Assembly (NCBI RefSeq): GCF_028372415.1
Contig: NC_092875.1
Span: 49,848,771 to 49,912,770 of the forward strand
Source of the DNA: Notamacropus eugenii
Lineage: Eukaryota > Chordata > Mammalia > Diprotodontia > Macropodidae
Direction of reading: 5' to 3'
DNA length: 64,000 nt
Part shown: piece after piece, positions 33,291 to 45,569 of the stretch
Layout of the letters: each line of letters starts with the position of its first letter
Position numbering within the stretch: the first letter of the stretch is position 1
Position numbers and translations under genes: made by a program
The notes under the pieces: model-generated
Seen by the model: the letters and a program-made list of their open reading frames with translations, nothing else
Databases searched by the model: none
Told to the model about the DNA's origin: nothing

Positions 33291-33705
33291 AGCTAGAGAC
33301 TCATTGATTCTAGGTCATCTACTTTGGAGAAGAGGAAAAAAATGGCAATGATCACAAACATGCACGAGAAAATTCTAAGGTGCCTTCTATGGGGAGGAAG
33401 GCAAGCGTTAAGGAGTCACAGGCCTCCACCCTCATAGTTCTTGTAGGCTCATTTATGGAAATTCTTTGAGAGCCGAGTTGCATCTCACAAAGGGAAGGAG
33501 GAGAGAAGGAAGGGCACTGGCTGCTTGGTTTGTTTTCTTTATCTTGAAGGATCTATTTAGACTCTTTTTATTTTTATTTTTTAGACACGATCTTTAATTG
33601 TTTTCTTGGCATATATGTTGGGGGAAGGAAGACAGAGTCTAGAGGTGGGGCCTAGGGTCTGATCCCTAGGGGTGCAGCAGTAGGGTCCAGAAGACTGAGT
33701 TCAGA
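33290..33705. other. Unassigned
   Basis: No gene or repeat recognised. Confidence 0.3.
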
Positions 33706-33905
33706 TGGCCCAGTATGGGCAGAAAAGTGCTGGATTTGAAATCAGAAACCCAGGGTTCGAATCTGGTTCTGCTGCTTCCCACCTGTCTGGCAAGTCACCC
33801 CCCCTCCTCCATCTCTGGGCCTCAGTTTCCTCCACTGGGAAACGAGAACATTGGATTATGCAACCTCTAAAATCTCTTCTGGCTCGAAGTCTGATTCTGT
33901 GAATA
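33705..33905 (+). mobile_element. MIR-type SINE
   Basis: cccagggttcgaatctggtt, gggcctcagtttcctccact and tggctcgaagtctgattctg. Confidence 0.8.
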
Positions 33906-34269
33906 TTCATGACCTGTGGCCCTGGAGACCTTGACCAACATGGAAGTACAGAGGAATTTCTTTCCCTTTCCCTCTGCCAAGGAAGGTGGTGGACTCTTCA
34001 TCCCTGCTTTCAGGATGGCATCCCTGCCCTGGCTGGTCTCCAATGATTACCACCCTTGTAACCAGTCATTTGGATCTTTCTAGCCTAAAGGATCTGGCAG
34101 AAAGCAGAACCAATTTCCCCAGCCAGCCAGAAGGCATTCCCCTGTGGGCATCCCCGGGCAGTCCCAATCCAGCCTAAACATGCTGTTCATGTGGATGGAC
34201 AGATGGACTGACATATGGACAGACTCTTTGAACAAGGTCCAGGAGTGATTTAACATTCAACATGAAACA

Positions 34270-34550
34270 CCCCAGCATGGTGGAGTAGGGAAAGCATTGG
34301 ACCTGGAATTAGCAGGGACCCGAGTTTGAATCTAGCATCTGACATTTGCTATTTGTGAAACTGGGCAAGTCATTTGACTATTCTGAGCCTTTGTTTCTTC
34401 ATCTATAAAATGGGAATGATAATACTTGTAGTACCTAGAAAATTGTGAAAATCACACAAAATAATGTGTGTAAAGTACTTTTTATAGACCTGAAATCAGA
34501 CCTGAAATCAGACCTGAAATCACTGTATAAATGCTAGTTATTGTTATACT
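34270..34550 (+). mobile_element. MIR-type SINE with an internal 12-bp triplication
   Basis: gacccgagtttgaatctagc, ttcatctataaaatgggaat and aaatgctagttattgttata. At 34487-34522 agacctgaaatc occurs three times head to tail. Confidence 0.75.
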
Positions 34551-34589
34551 GTAGTGATAGCGTGATGTTTTGGGAGGTAGCGGAATATA

Positions 34590-35065
34590 GCTGAAACAAG
34601 TGGCTGTGGAGTAAGAGGTTCTGTGTTCAAATCCCACTTTGGATGCCTACCACCCATATAATCTTGGACAAATCACCTCACCTCTGGGAGCCTTAGTATC
34701 CTCATATATAAAATGAGGGTGTTGCACTAGTCTGTTGAGGTCCCTTCCAGCAGCAGGTCCATGATTCCATGAGCTGTGACTCAGAACACATGCTGAAGCC
34801 TTCCCCAACATGCACTGAGTTATTCACATCTTGTCCTCTTGATCTAGAATCAAGAAGACCCGAATTTAAATTTAGCCTCAGACACTTGACTATGTGACCT
34901 TGGGCAAGTCACTTCAGCTCTAAATGCCTTGATTTCCTCCACTGTAAAATGGGAATCATAATAGCACCTACTTCCCAGGGTTGTTGTGAGGATCACATGA
35001 GATAGTAGGTATAAAAACAGTACAATGCTTGGCACACATTAGGTGTTTAATAAATGCTCCTTCCC
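34590..35065 (+). mobile_element. Two consecutive SINEs
   Basis: 34590-34770 (tgtgttcaaatcccactttg, ggtcccttccagcagcaggt); 34840-35065 (gaccttgggcaagtcacttc, agggttgttgtgaggatcac, aggtgtttaataaatgctcc). Confidence 0.75.
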
Positions 35066-35425
35066 TTCCTTATTTTCCCTACTAGAAGGTAAGCTTCCTG
35101 AAGGCCTTTTTTGTATTCCTAGTGCCTGACCCATAGTTTGAGTTGTTGTTTAGTCATTTCAGTCATGTTCAATTCTTTGTGATCCCTTTTGGGGTTTTCT
35201 TGACAAAGATTCTGCAGTGGTTTGCCAGTTCCTACTCCAGCTCATTTTACAGATGAGAAAACTGAGGCAAATAGTGTTAATTGACTTGCCCAGGGTCACC
35301 CAGCTAGGAAGTACCTGAGACTGGATTTGAACTCAGTTTCTCCTGACTCTGGGGGCCACACTATATCTACTAAACTTCCTAGCTGCCCATATAATGAATA
35401 CTTAATAAATGTTTGCCCATTGCCT
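35066..35425 (+). mobile_element. L2 3' end split by a Mar1-type SINE
   Basis: 35066-35142 (tactagaaggtaagcttcct, ttcctagtgcctgacccata) and 35387-35425 (atacttaataaatgtttgcc). Confidence 0.75.
35143..35386 (-). mobile_element. Mar1-type SINE, full length
   Basis: gttgttgtttagtcatttca, ggggttttcttgacaaagat, acagatgagaaaactgaggc and gggtcacccagctaggaagt. Inserted at nearly the same point of an L2 end as the copy at 3500. Confidence 0.9.
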
Positions 35426-36135
35426 GGATGACAGTTGACCTCAGAAAAGAGGCAAGCTGGCCGTTATCACTAAGAGCTTTATCTCACACACCCCAGGGCT
35501 GCTTGAGACAAATTTTATGTTTTGTTGATGGGGACGCAGATCCAGGAAGAGATGTCCTCTACCCACTCAAGGTGAGGGTTCCCAATGCCTTCCTTCCTCT
35601 GTGGGGAAACTGGCTTCCTGAGCCTATTATCTGTCATAAACAGAAGGCTTATCCAATCTGCCTATTGATCAGAGAGATTAGAGCCTGGCTCTTTCCTCAG
35701 GGGCACCCTGCCTCCCATTGATCTGCCCCTGACTGATGCCTGTATTCTTTGCCAGTTTTGTATGGCGGAGGTGAGGGCCCGGAGATTATTCCATCACTCA
35801 CTGTGAATGCCAGAGGATGCCTGACTTCATCTCAAGTGGTGTGATACACAGTCTCTAGGGCCTCCCGGGCCTGTTTGTGCTTATACCCACAGAGATAAAC
35901 AAAACTCTTTTTGACAGTATCATGTTTGATAAAACACCTGATACTCGTGCTCTTGTTGCTTCAGGAGTTGGGTACAATAGGAAACTGAAAGATCCCCCTG
36001 GATGGAGTGCTGCCAGAGGTCAAGGACCCTCCCTGGGGTGGGGAGAAGGCAGTAGTGACAAATAGAAGGTTAGTGAGAGAGACAGAGGCAGCAATGTATA
36101 AAGACTGTAAGCTAGCACACGTCCAATGCACAAGT
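35425..36135. other. Unassigned
   Basis: No gene or repeat recognised; some AT-rich cores (aaaactctttttgacagtat). Confidence 0.3.
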
Positions 36136-36637
36136 AAGCGAATCAATCCAGTTCCACTTAATTCCAAAAGGCTTTATGAAGCACCCACTCCGTGCTGGGG
36201 GCAGCATAAGACCTCCGCCCTCATCAAAAACAAATGTGAAAACAGCCCCTGCTTTCAAGAAACTACCTCTTACCTAGGGGAACCTGGAATGTTTCTATCA
36301 TAGAAGTGGGAGGGGATTGTCCAGGCATCCCCTCAGACGCTGTTTTTTTAGGTGCTTCCCTGCAGTTTGGGAGAGCTAGCACCCCACAGGTGGATGGAGC
36401 TGCTTGCTCAGATAGCTTAGACCAGTCAAACTCAAGTAGAAACCTGTTGTTCGTTTGTTTTTCAGTTCTGTCTGACTTCCTAACCCCATTTGTGGCTTTC
36501 TTGGCAAAGATGCTGGAGTCATTTGACAGATGAAGAAACTGAGGCAAACAGGGTGAAATGACTTGCCCAGGGTCATACAGCTATTTCCTGACTTTAGGCT
36601 TGATGCTCTAACCACTGTACCATCCTAGCTGCCTATA
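36135..36637. repeat. Family A fragment (+) and a deleted Mar1-type SINE (-)
   Basis: 36135-36295 (gcacccactccgtgctgggg). 36449-36637 (tttgtggctttcttggcaaa, atgacttgcccagggtcata) lacks internal pieces of the SINE. Confidence 0.6.
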
Positions 36638-36639
36638 AG

Positions 36640-36850
36640 GATCCATGCAGATGGCATGTTGACTCAGAAGACCACTTATTAACATTATCTATGTTTTATT
36701 ACAGATATGGATCCTTGTGGGAAGAATATTAACTTAGAAAAACTACAGATTAACATAATTTATATTGTATTGGATTTTTATTTATTTTGTAAACATTTCC
36801 CAATCACACTTTAGTCTGATTCAGAGTTTTGCCCATGGGGAGTTTGTCAC
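36640..36850. mobile_element. hAT-like non-autonomous element (element D), copy 1
   Basis: ttattaacattatctatgtt and ttatttattttgtaaacatt with cccaatcacactttagtctg match the pieces at 39920-40305 and 53728-53838. Confidence 0.45.
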
Positions 36851-37137
36851 TTCTCTTATAAGGTACTGTAAGGGCCAGGACAGTCCCTACTGAGTCAGAA
36901 AGGTCCTGCAAACAGGCACAGGAATGAACCAGATGTTCTTAGTACAAAGGACCAGCTGGGCTAAGTTCAGAAAGATTCATCTTCAGCTTACGTCAGTGGG
37001 ATGGAGCGGGGGAGGTTTCAGTTTTTTGTCCATGCTAAGTCCCCTGAAATTGAGAATTATCAGTTTTAAGAGGGTCATGGTGAGCAACTCAACCTACACG
37101 TGTGGCATGTGTGCCCATATCTATAGAAGAATGGATC

Positions 37138-37955
37138 TCTGAATCAATCAATTAACAAACATTTAAAAGTACCTACTCTGTGCCAGCCACTGGGGATAAA
37201 CTTTGGTATCCTAATCAGATTTTCAGATCACACAAAGTTGGGAGGTATGGATAACACAGTGAATGATAAAGGATCACACCAGGTTACAACATTGGTATGA
37301 ATCTAATAGCAGAGGATCCTTGAGAATGAATGTAAAGTCTCACACTTGGTTTGGAAAATTGACTTGATAAATACGAGAGAGTTGGAATGGTCAGGCAGCA
37401 GTTTGCCCATAAAGATCTGGGGTGTTTCTATTAGATTGCCAATTCAACGTGAGTCCATAGCAAGATATGACAACCTAATTCCCCCCAACACTGAAAAAAA
37501 GCTGAGGCAATTTTGGCCCCCATTCCAAGGGATGTAGCTTCCAGGAAGTGATGGTTGGATTGCCCTGGAACCCTACTGAAATCCCATCTGGAATACCGCA
37601 TTCAGTTCTAGGCACCACAGTGTAGAAAGTGTGTGGGCAACCAGATCAGTCAAGGACCAAGAGTCCATGCCGGATGAGGAACTGGAAATGGCTAGCCTGG
37701 AAAAAGGAAGTGTGGGAGTGGGGGAGGGGAAATGCTGGCTATCTTATGGATCAGGCTTGTGGATATGATTCCAGAGGAAAGACAGGTGGGAGCTAAAGAC
37801 ACAGATTTAGACTCAACTTCAGGATGAGCTTCCTAAATATTAAAGCTTGTCCCAAAGTAGAATGGGCTGTCTCATGAAGTAGTGAGTTCACCGTTATCAC
37901 AGGTCTTCAAACTTAGGCTGGACAATCACTTCTCAAAAACACTGTAGACACGGTT
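37138..37955 (+). mobile_element. Family A 5' fragment then a long CR1/L3-like LINE 3' end
   Basis: 37138-37205 is family A. 37205-37955 follows CR1/L3-like order: gaatgtaaagtctcacactt, aataccgcattcagttctag, ggatgaggaactggaaatgg, agtagaatgggctgtctcat and aggtcttcaaacttaggctg. It is the longest CR1-like copy here. Confidence 0.7.
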
Positions 37956-38189
37956 TTATTTTTTTTTTTACCAGTCAATGAAGGAATTTGTTGTGCTAAA
38001 TTTAATATATTTGTTACAGTGGGTTTTGTTTTTCTTCAGGGTGGGAGAGAAAGAAGACAGATTTTCATTCATTGAAAAGAAATTTAATCAAAGATATTGT
38101 GGGGGGCATTCTTACTCTGAAACGAGTTAGGTGCTGTACAACTTTGACAAGCTATAATTCGGCTTTTGTGAAGTAAGTGACCTTGTTTC

Positions 38190-38365
38190 GCCTTTTTTAT
38201 TTTAGTATTCCAGCACTTAACACAGGGGCTGACACACAGTAGGTGCTTAATAAATGTTCACTGAATTGACCTTCCCTACACTGGACCTCAGTTTCTTCAT
38301 GTGTAAAAATGAGTTTTGAGGATCTCTCAGGTTTATATCTTCAGTTTATATCCTATGATTAAGAC
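38190..38365 (+). mobile_element. L2 3' end followed by a SINE fragment
   Basis: cacacagtaggtgcttaata then actggacctcagtttcttca. Confidence 0.65.
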
Positions 38366-39028
38366 TCAGAGGAAGCTCACTGCCTTCTCAAACCCCCCAA
38401 TCTAACTATTCCATTGGTATGGAGACCAGTTCCTGCCTGGCAACAGAACACAGAGATGGATGATTTATGGTTTTAAATGAGACATTGCCAATGGATTGCT
38501 GGCCATTGCTGGCATCGCTTGTGGGGGACTTGATTCCAAAGTGTCAGGGACTTCTGAATAGCATTTCCTGCCCCTCCCTATCTTTCTCCTTTCTCCTTCT
38601 GCTTCTCCTTCCTTTTTTCCTACATTTTGTTGCAGAAAAGGTGTTGCAGGTTCAAAAACACTAAATAAGAGGCACATTGAATAAAACTCCTCTTTTCTCC
38701 CTCTTCTTACCCATGCCCCCCATCTGGAGCTGGTCCCTTGGGAAGCCCTGGGTGTCTGCTATGAGAAGTGTTTGGGATTGGTTGGATTTCACGGGGGTGG
38801 GTTGTGGTTGGCCACTTAGTCATTGCACAGCAATGAGACCTCCACACAGGCTAGCCACGCTTGCTCCAGTACCACTGGAGGCTAATCAAAGACTCTGCCT
38901 GAGTGGTTCTAAGTCCCACTTGCCAGAAGTCTGGTGATTGGGTTGGCATGGCTAAGGCTTGCCCCAGCTTCTCCTCCCAGCACCTGTGACGAGGTTGTCT
39001 CCCTCCCACTGGCCCACGGGTACAGAAC
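38365..39028. other. Unassigned
   Basis: No gene or confident repeat. Confidence 0.3.
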
Positions 39029-39102
39029 CACACACACACACGTGCACACACACACACACGCACATGCACGCACACACGTACACACACACGTACACACACA
39101 CG
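39028..39102. repeat. (CA)n/(CACG)n microsatellite
   Basis: acacacacacgtgcacacac and variants. Confidence 0.95.
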
Positions 39103-39364
39103 GAGATTTATGACCTCAGAGCTGGAAATTCACAGTGTCGATTGTTTCCTCTGGGCCTAGACTCTGCTGGTCAAGGGGATTGACTCTTTCCAGTCTAATC
39201 TTACAGTAGCTTGTCCTGGGGCCTGACCAGATTGGGCTAGCCACTCTATAAGCCATACCCAAGAAATATTAGGCAGATTTCATTGATTTTATTTGTATTT
39301 GTATTTGTACCATTTAATTTGCATTTTTAAAATACATTTTATTTTGCTTCAGTGAGTGTGAATA

Positions 39365-39655
39365 ATATTATTTTATGGTATTGCCATGAGACACAAATAG
39401 CATCATATATATGTGGAGCACTTTGGAAACTTTAAGTGTTATATAAATGGTTTTTTTTTAAGTATTTAGTAAGTGCCTACTATGTGCCAGACTCTGTGCT
39501 AAGCACTTTACAGATATTATGAAATTTTATCCTCCAAACAACCTTAGAAGGTAAGTGCTATTATTATTCCCATTTTACAGATGAGGAGACTGAGGGCAAA
39601 TGAGGCCAGATTTGAACTCAGGTCTTGCTGACTCCAAATCTGGGACTATAATTCA
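39365..39655. mobile_element. SINE tail (+) and SINE (-)
   Basis: 39365-39455 (agcactttggaaactttaag). 39462-39655 (tgcctactatgtgccagact, cccattttacagatgaggag, ccagatttgaactcaggtct). Confidence 0.7.
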
Positions 39656-39919
39656 CTTGGACGCTAATATCAGAGTCACATCTGGATATGCCATCCCCAC
39701 CCCCAGGCTAGAATCAACAGGTTTCCAGTAACAAACAGTTAAACCAAAACAACCCCCACCCTAACCTTGTCTGACCACACTTGGAACATTCTGCCCCTAT
39801 TACCCTTCTCCTTGTAATCAAGACAAATAGTTGAAGAAAAAACGACTCCTACAAGAACTACTTCATCTGACAGAATCCCAGCCATGTCACACTCAAATGG
39901 GGGCCATTAAATTATACAC

Positions 39920-40305
39920 AAGGATCCCTGCTAGCCAAACACTGACTTTAAAAACCACATGTTAACATTATCTACATTCTAGGAGGTTCTAGAGTGCTGG
40001 ATCTGGAGTCAGGAAAACTCTTTCTGAGTTCAAGTCTGGTCTCAGACACTCACTAGCTATGTGACCCTGGGCAAGTCACTTAACCCTATTTGCCTCAGTT
40101 TCTTCATCTGTAAAATGAGCTAGAGAAGGAAAGGGCAAACCTCTTCAGTATCTCTGCCAAGGAAGCTCTAAATGGGATCATGGAGAGTCGGACATGACTG
40201 ACACAACTTAACAATATTATAATTTTATTTATTGTCTTAAACATTTTCCAATTCTGTTTTAATCTGACTCATGATGCACCAGGGTGTTTGGGACCTCCAC
40301 TGTCC
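39920..40305. mobile_element. hAT-like element D, copy 2, split by a Mar1-type SINE
   Basis: 39920-39987 (catgttaacattatctacat) and 40213-40305 (ttttatttattgtcttaaac, cattttccaattctgtttta) flank a + strand Mar1-type SINE. Confidence 0.45.
39988..40212 (+). mobile_element. Mar1-type SINE, near full length
   Basis: ctggtctcagacactcacta, tttgcctcagtttcttcatc, ctagagaaggaaagggcaaa and gagagtcggacatgactgac. Confidence 0.9.
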
Positions 40306-40349
40306 ACAACATTCAGCCCTCATTGGCCCTGTCCATCTTCTGAAAAGAG

Positions 40350-40545
40350 GGAGATCATAGGATCAGGTATTCACATTTGGACAGAACCTCAAATGTCATC
40401 TAATCCACCTCCTTTCATTTTGCAGCTGAGGAAACTGAGGCCAAAGAGGAGAAATGATTTGCTAAAGGTCAGGCAGTCAGTGGCAGGGATGAGATTTGAA
40501 TGGAGACTTTTTGAACTGGAGATTCAGTCCGTTTTCCACTAGCCA
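40350..40545 (-). mobile_element. MIR-type SINE
   Basis: ttcattttgcagctgaggaa, ggcagtcagtggcagggatg and ccgttttccactagcc. Confidence 0.75.
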
Positions 40546-41210
40546 GCCTTGGGTAGATCTTGTTTTATTACGTGGTCATTTGCCCTCTGGTCCCATGCTA
40601 TTTAGAGAAATGTTAGAGGCAAGATTGAACCGAGGTCCTCCAGGGACACAAAGCCAGTGTCAGGCTGTAAGGGAGGAGCGAAGCAATGAAGTGTAAAAGG
40701 AGGAAGACTGGTGGGCAGAGACTGTGCATGGTACACAGAGTGGTGGCAGCTGGAGAGGTGATTCAGTGATCCCTGAGGGGGATGGAGCATAGAGTGATGC
40801 TATGTGGAGTAGAGAGGTATGAACAGCTTGAGAAACCAAGGTGTGATTCAAGGAGGCATGAAGCGGCCCTACAAGCCCAGCTGGGTAGAGCTGAAGCAGA
40901 GAGGTGGCAGTGGTGTCCTCCTGGCTCCCGCAGCTTCCCACAGGGGAAGCTGGGAGTGCTTGAATAAAGAGTGAATGGATGTTAATTAGTGTCAGATAAC
41001 CAAGAGGAGGTTGGGAGCCTCAGGCTTGCTTTCAGAGAAGTGGCTAGAAGCAGAGAGATGATCAGATGTTGGGTGTCTGGGAATGGAACCTAGAATGGGC
41101 TTCCCTGAGAAGGACAGTGCTCTGCCAGTCCTGAGGCTCTGGGGAGTCACCTGATATTCTTTAATTTCCCCATGACTTGTGGTTTCACTCAATCACAAGA
41201 ACAAAATTAT
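40545..41210. other. Mostly unassigned
   Basis: A weak antisense SINE piece (attgaaccgaggtcctccag) at 40615-40665; otherwise nothing recognised. Confidence 0.3.
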
Positions 41211-41610
41211 GAAACAGTAAGAGACCTGAGAGGCTGGCAAATTTAACTCCTTCATTTTACAGATGAGGAAACTGAGGTGGAGAAGGTAAATGACTTGCCC
41301 AAGGTCACACAGCTACTACATATGACGGGCTGGAATGTAATTCAAGTCTTGTTGACTTCAGGTAGTTAAGTAGCCTACTGAATAGAATGCTGGATTTGGA
41401 GTTAGGAAGATCTGAATTTGAATCTTCTCCTAGATGCTTACCAGTTGAATGACCTTGGGCAAGTCACTTAACTTTCTCTCAGTAAAATGGGGATAATAAT
41501 AGCAATTCAAAGAATTGGTATGAGGATCAAATGAGATAATAGATGTAGAGCTCTTTGCAAACCTTAAAACATCACATAAATTTTTATATAAAAATTATAT
41601 AATACCTAAT
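41210..41610. mobile_element. MIR-type SINE (-) then tRNA-derived SINE (+)
   Basis: 41210-41370 (attttacagatgaggaaact, caaggtcacacagctactac). 41370-41610 (gatttggagttaggaagatc, tatgaggatcaaatgagata). Confidence 0.75.
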
Positions 41611-41689
41611 AAATAACACAAATAATAAACAAATCTTTATTGCACGGTGCTACCTCTCAATCAATTAATAGATATTTTGTTGTTGTTTC

Positions 41690-41952
41690 GGTCTTGGCCA
41701 ACTTGACTTTGTTTTGAGTGAGGGAGGGCTGTGCAGGTCACCAGCCTCCCTTCTCCTCCAAAGCCATCTGAATCCAGTGACCAGATATTCATCAGGATGA
41801 CTGGAGATGACCCAGGATGAGGCAATTGGGGTTAAGTGACTTGCCCAAGGTCACACAGCTAGTGAGTGTCAAGTATCTGAGGTGAGATTTGAACTCAGGT
41901 CCTCCTGACTCCTGCACTGGTGCTCTATCCACTGCACCACCTAGGTGCCCCA
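41690..41952 (-). mobile_element. Family E fragment followed by a tRNA-derived SINE
   Basis: 41690-41805 (gagggagggctgtgcaggtc, accagcctcccttctcctcc) matches 51535-51775. 41805-41952 is an antisense SINE ending atccactgcaccacctaggt. Confidence 0.65.
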
Positions 41953-42910
41953 TCCTCCTTCTCCCCTGCTCTCCAGTAATATTCTCAGGTTGGGTCCCCA
42001 AAGGAAAATTTCACCGGGTTGAAAATATTGTGGGGAGGTATCTATACCCCTCAAAACTGTAGCTCACAAGCCCCCATAGGTGTGTTTTCCTTTATCAGTC
42101 AGCCAGTATACACAAGCAACTCAGAGCAAAGACATTTACTGAGATGGTACAGAATGGACAATGTTAAGAAAACATTCCCCCCACCCCATCAGCCTGGAGT
42201 ACATTTACCCACATCTATACACAGTGTCAGTTGGAGTGGACAAATATATAGCAGACAAATACTGTGGAAAGGCACACACCTATGTAGGGAATACTCCCTC
42301 CTCCGACATTATAGGGCCCTTTACATGGTAGCCTCATGCTGCTTCATAGTCTACAACATCTTTTCTGGGCAGGTAGCTCATATGACCTCCCTGTTTCTCT
42401 CTGTATTTCAGCTCTTCACCATCAGGGCTAAATGTCTCTTGAATCCATAGCTGATTCTCATGTTTGCTGCCAGGAGGCTCATCTCTCCAGGCTATCTCCT
42501 ATCCAGCTCTATTTTGGCCCGTCCCCTGATGCATGTCTGAGTAGCTCCCCTGCTCACGGGGGTGGAGCGAGGAGAGAGCCATCCTTCCCCTCAGCCCTAG
42601 AGACCTCTGGGAAAGACTCAAAGGACCCTCTTAAGAAGTGAAATATTTTGCCATAGCTGACTGTCTTCTTTGATGTCAGGGGTCGCCCCTCAGAGGTCTT
42701 CTGCCTCAACTGATTACTTAGAGAGTTTCTCCATTTTTTTAAAAGAGCCATCAGGGTCATGACTAATTGCTAGCGGCCCTCTAATTCCATCAAACTTGAC
42801 TGAGAATCCTTTTTGTAATCTATCTATCTCTATAACTCCTTAGCTCCTCCACGGAACTGGGAGCGGCCAGGAGTCTTCTGATCTACTCCCCCATTCCATA
42901 AGTAAATCCA
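41952..42910. other. Unassigned
   Basis: No repeat recognised. A 143-codon frame (42019-42450, +) has no protein-like features and I do not call it a gene. Confidence 0.3.
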
Positions 42911-43345
42911 GAAAAGTCCTCTTTGAAGGAGGCGTCCCCTGAAGGAAATGGGAGATCCAAGAGGCAGAGGTGAAGAGGGAGGGTATTCTAGGCATGTACG
43001 AAGAACCAGAGGTGGAAATAGTGTTGTATGCCAGGGATAGAAAGCAAGCCAGTTTGGCAGGAGTGTAGCGAGTGAGGGGTAGTCATGTATGATTAACCCA
43101 GGAAGACGGCCCGAGGCCAGATTATGAAGGGGTTTAAATGCCAAACAGAAGAGTTTGTGTTTGGTCTTCAGGGCAATGGGGAACCCTTGGGGTTTCAAGA
43201 GTAAGAAGAGAAATCTGCTCAGAACTGTGCCTCAAGCTGTGCAGAGAGGATGGATCGGAGAGTAGGGAGACTGGAGGCAGGGAGGCTATTTAGGAGGCTA
43301 CTGGTTGCACAGAGTGCAGGACAGAGGTGATAAAGGCCAGAATCG
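42910..43345 (+). repeat. Dispersed family A, internal and 3' part
   Basis: gagggagggtattctaggca, ggggtttaaatgccaaacag, gtgtttggtcttcagggcaa and tatttaggaggctactggtt. Confidence 0.65.
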
Positions 43346-43885
43346 TGGCCTGACTTTGGTTCTGAGGCTTGTCTTTGCTCGGAAGTGGAGGATGTTCTGA
43401 GGTCCTAGGGGCGCATCCTGACCAGAGGCAGGGGTGAGATTCTCAACAAACAGCCAGAATCAGATCTGAACAAAGCTCTCTGGGGTGTGTCCAGAGTGAG
43501 CCTGGGATCCTGTGGATAAAGGGGAATAAGGGGGGAGGGAAAGGAGAGTTTCAGAGTCCAATTCTACTGCTTCTGGTTTCTGCCCCATATCCCTGCACAC
43601 ACCCTCCCATCAGGCTCAGAGATGTTCCAAATTCCTTCCATGCCTAACTTCAGCCAGTCAGTCAGCTGGTCATCTTTTGCCCTGCCCAGGAGGCAGGGTA
43701 GGTCACTGGAATTGTCCCAGGGAAGCCACAAAAGAGAAAACAATGCTGCAGCTGTTTTAGTTAACACGCGCGCGCTGCACACATACACACACACACACAC
43801 ACGCCAAACTCATACAAATCCAGAAGCCAGTTTCTCAGATTGGAAGGGACCTCAGGAAGCCAGAGACAGATTAGGACCTAGAAAC
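43345..43885. other. Unassigned, with a short (AC)n run
   Basis: An acacac run at 43781-43803 next to cgcgcgc; otherwise nothing recognised. Confidence 0.35.
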
Positions 43886-44160
43886 ATAGAGTCAACTAGA
43901 GAACTGGACCTACAGTCAGCCAGATCTGGGGTCAAATCCCCACACTGACACTGGGTAGTCAAACCCAGACCTCCCAGCTGCTCTTGCCTTTCCTGCCCCA
44001 CCATTACCTTCACATATTTAAAGATGTATATATTGTCTCCTCTGATAGAATGTAAGTTTCCTGAAGACAGAAACTATTTGACTTTCTGTTTTTGTATTCG
44101 CAGTCCAGCACAGTTCCTGGTACTCAGTAGGCACTTCATAACACTTGCTGAATTAGATGA
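43885..44160 (+). mobile_element. SINE fragment and L2 3' end
   Basis: 43885-43975 (tggggtcaaatccccacact); 44000-44160 (tgatagaatgtaagtttcct, ggtactcagtaggcacttca). Confidence 0.65.
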
Positions 44161-44274
44161 ATGCTATTGAGGAGATTCTCAGTAAGCTCCAGAGTGGATT
44201 ACAAGGTGGTTTCTGAGGACCTTCCTACTCTAAGATTCTGTGTATTAGAATAGAGGAGAAGCCTAGTGTCCAGA

Positions 44275-44808
44275 ATGTGGGAGGTGGATGTTCTGCTGTC
44301 TTCTGCTCTGACCACATCTGGAGGATTGCATCTACTAGATCTAGGCATTCCATTTTAGGAAAGGTCATTGACAAGGTGAATCAAGTCCAGAGACGGTAAC
44401 TAAGATGGAGGCAGTACACAGAGAGTGTGAGGAAATGGAGGGAAAAAGAGATTCATAGCCTGAAAGAAAGCTGACTTGGAGAAACATGGTCACTGTCTTC
44501 CAGTGTCTGAAAGGTAGGCATGTGGGAGAAGGAGTAGAAATCTTCTGGGGGGCCTCACAGTGCAAAATAAAGGACAGAAAGTGTCAACGAGAAACTGAGA
44601 GGAAAATTAAGGCGATATTCTACATGGTTCTGGCAAAAGAGTATGGTCTGTCTTGGGAAGTAGTGGCTTCCTCTTCACCATAGGTGAATTAATGGCTGAA
44701 TTGTCCTGTCCATCTGTCCCATGTGCCTTTGAGGGGCTTCCTGTTCAGGTATGGGGGGACTGGATGGATTCCGAGGTCCCTTCCTGCTCTGAAGTTCTGT
44801 GATTCTGT
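44275..44808 (+). mobile_element. CR1/L3-like LINE 3' end
   Basis: tgctctgaccacatctggag, attttaggaaaggtcattga, tccagtgtctgaaaggtagg, gtcttgggaagtagtggctt and tgctctgaagttctgtgatt. Confidence 0.65.
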
Positions 44809-45322
44809 TTTTTAGGAAAATTTTTCCAAGGGGAGAGATGGGAGTCTTTGCCAACCTTGAAGAAAGCACCTTCCACTGCCAAGAAGCCTGCATGGTGTCT
44901 TCAGGCTTGTTGGACAGGGTCAGTGACACCAGCTGGGGCTCATGGTCTTTGTGCCAGTGTCTTGAGAGTACTGCAGGGTTATAATGGTTTAGTCCATGAC
45001 TCCCATGTCCTTCATTCTCCTGGAGGGAGGAGCGAATAGGGTCAGCCTGAGCTGCTTAGCCCAGGATCAGGCCCCCTTGGTAGCAGTATCATTGGACTGA
45101 TACGCTACGTGAAACTGCATTATTCAAAAAGTTCATGACTTCAGAAAATATCTGTGGTTAATTTAATTTTCAAATGCACAGTTTTCACCATGGGGAAGAT
45201 TCCTGTGTTGTATCAGCAAAAGCAGAACATTTCTGGAAACTGTTTCTTTTGGGGAACTTGAGATCAATGTCCCTAGATAACTTGGACTTTATGGGTTTGG
45301 ATTCTGTGGATTTGCTATCCTT
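44808..45322. other. Unassigned
   Basis: Repeat-free, with an AT-rich part (tctgtggttaatttaatttt) near 45155; weak candidate for regulatory DNA. Confidence 0.3.
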
Positions 45323-45505
45323 AGACACAGTGTGGTGCAGTTGTCAGATCACTGACTTGGGAGTCTGTGACCTGGGTTGTAATCCTGGCTCAGTGGCTAC
45401 CTAGGTGACCTTGGACCATCACTTCACTGCTCTCTGCCTCAGTTTCCTCATCTGTAAAATTAACAGCTTAGACTAAATGCCTCTAAATTTAGATCTAGGA
45501 TATAT
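45322..45505 (+). mobile_element. MIR-type SINE
   Basis: cctgggttgtaatcctggct, ctgcctcagtttcctcatct and acagcttagactaaatgcct. Confidence 0.75.
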
Positions 45506-45569
45506 GAGCAAAGGGGAAGAGATTGTTGTATGGGTGAGAGGCAGTCATGCTGCTGGAAAACTTCAATTA

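Noticed and set aside
38851..39099. Cys/Val-rich frames on the - strand
   Set aside because: They are translations of the CA/CACG microsatellite.
42019..42450. 143-codon frame as a gene
   Set aside because: No homology recognised, no splice or promoter context, and chance frames of this size are expected in a window this long.
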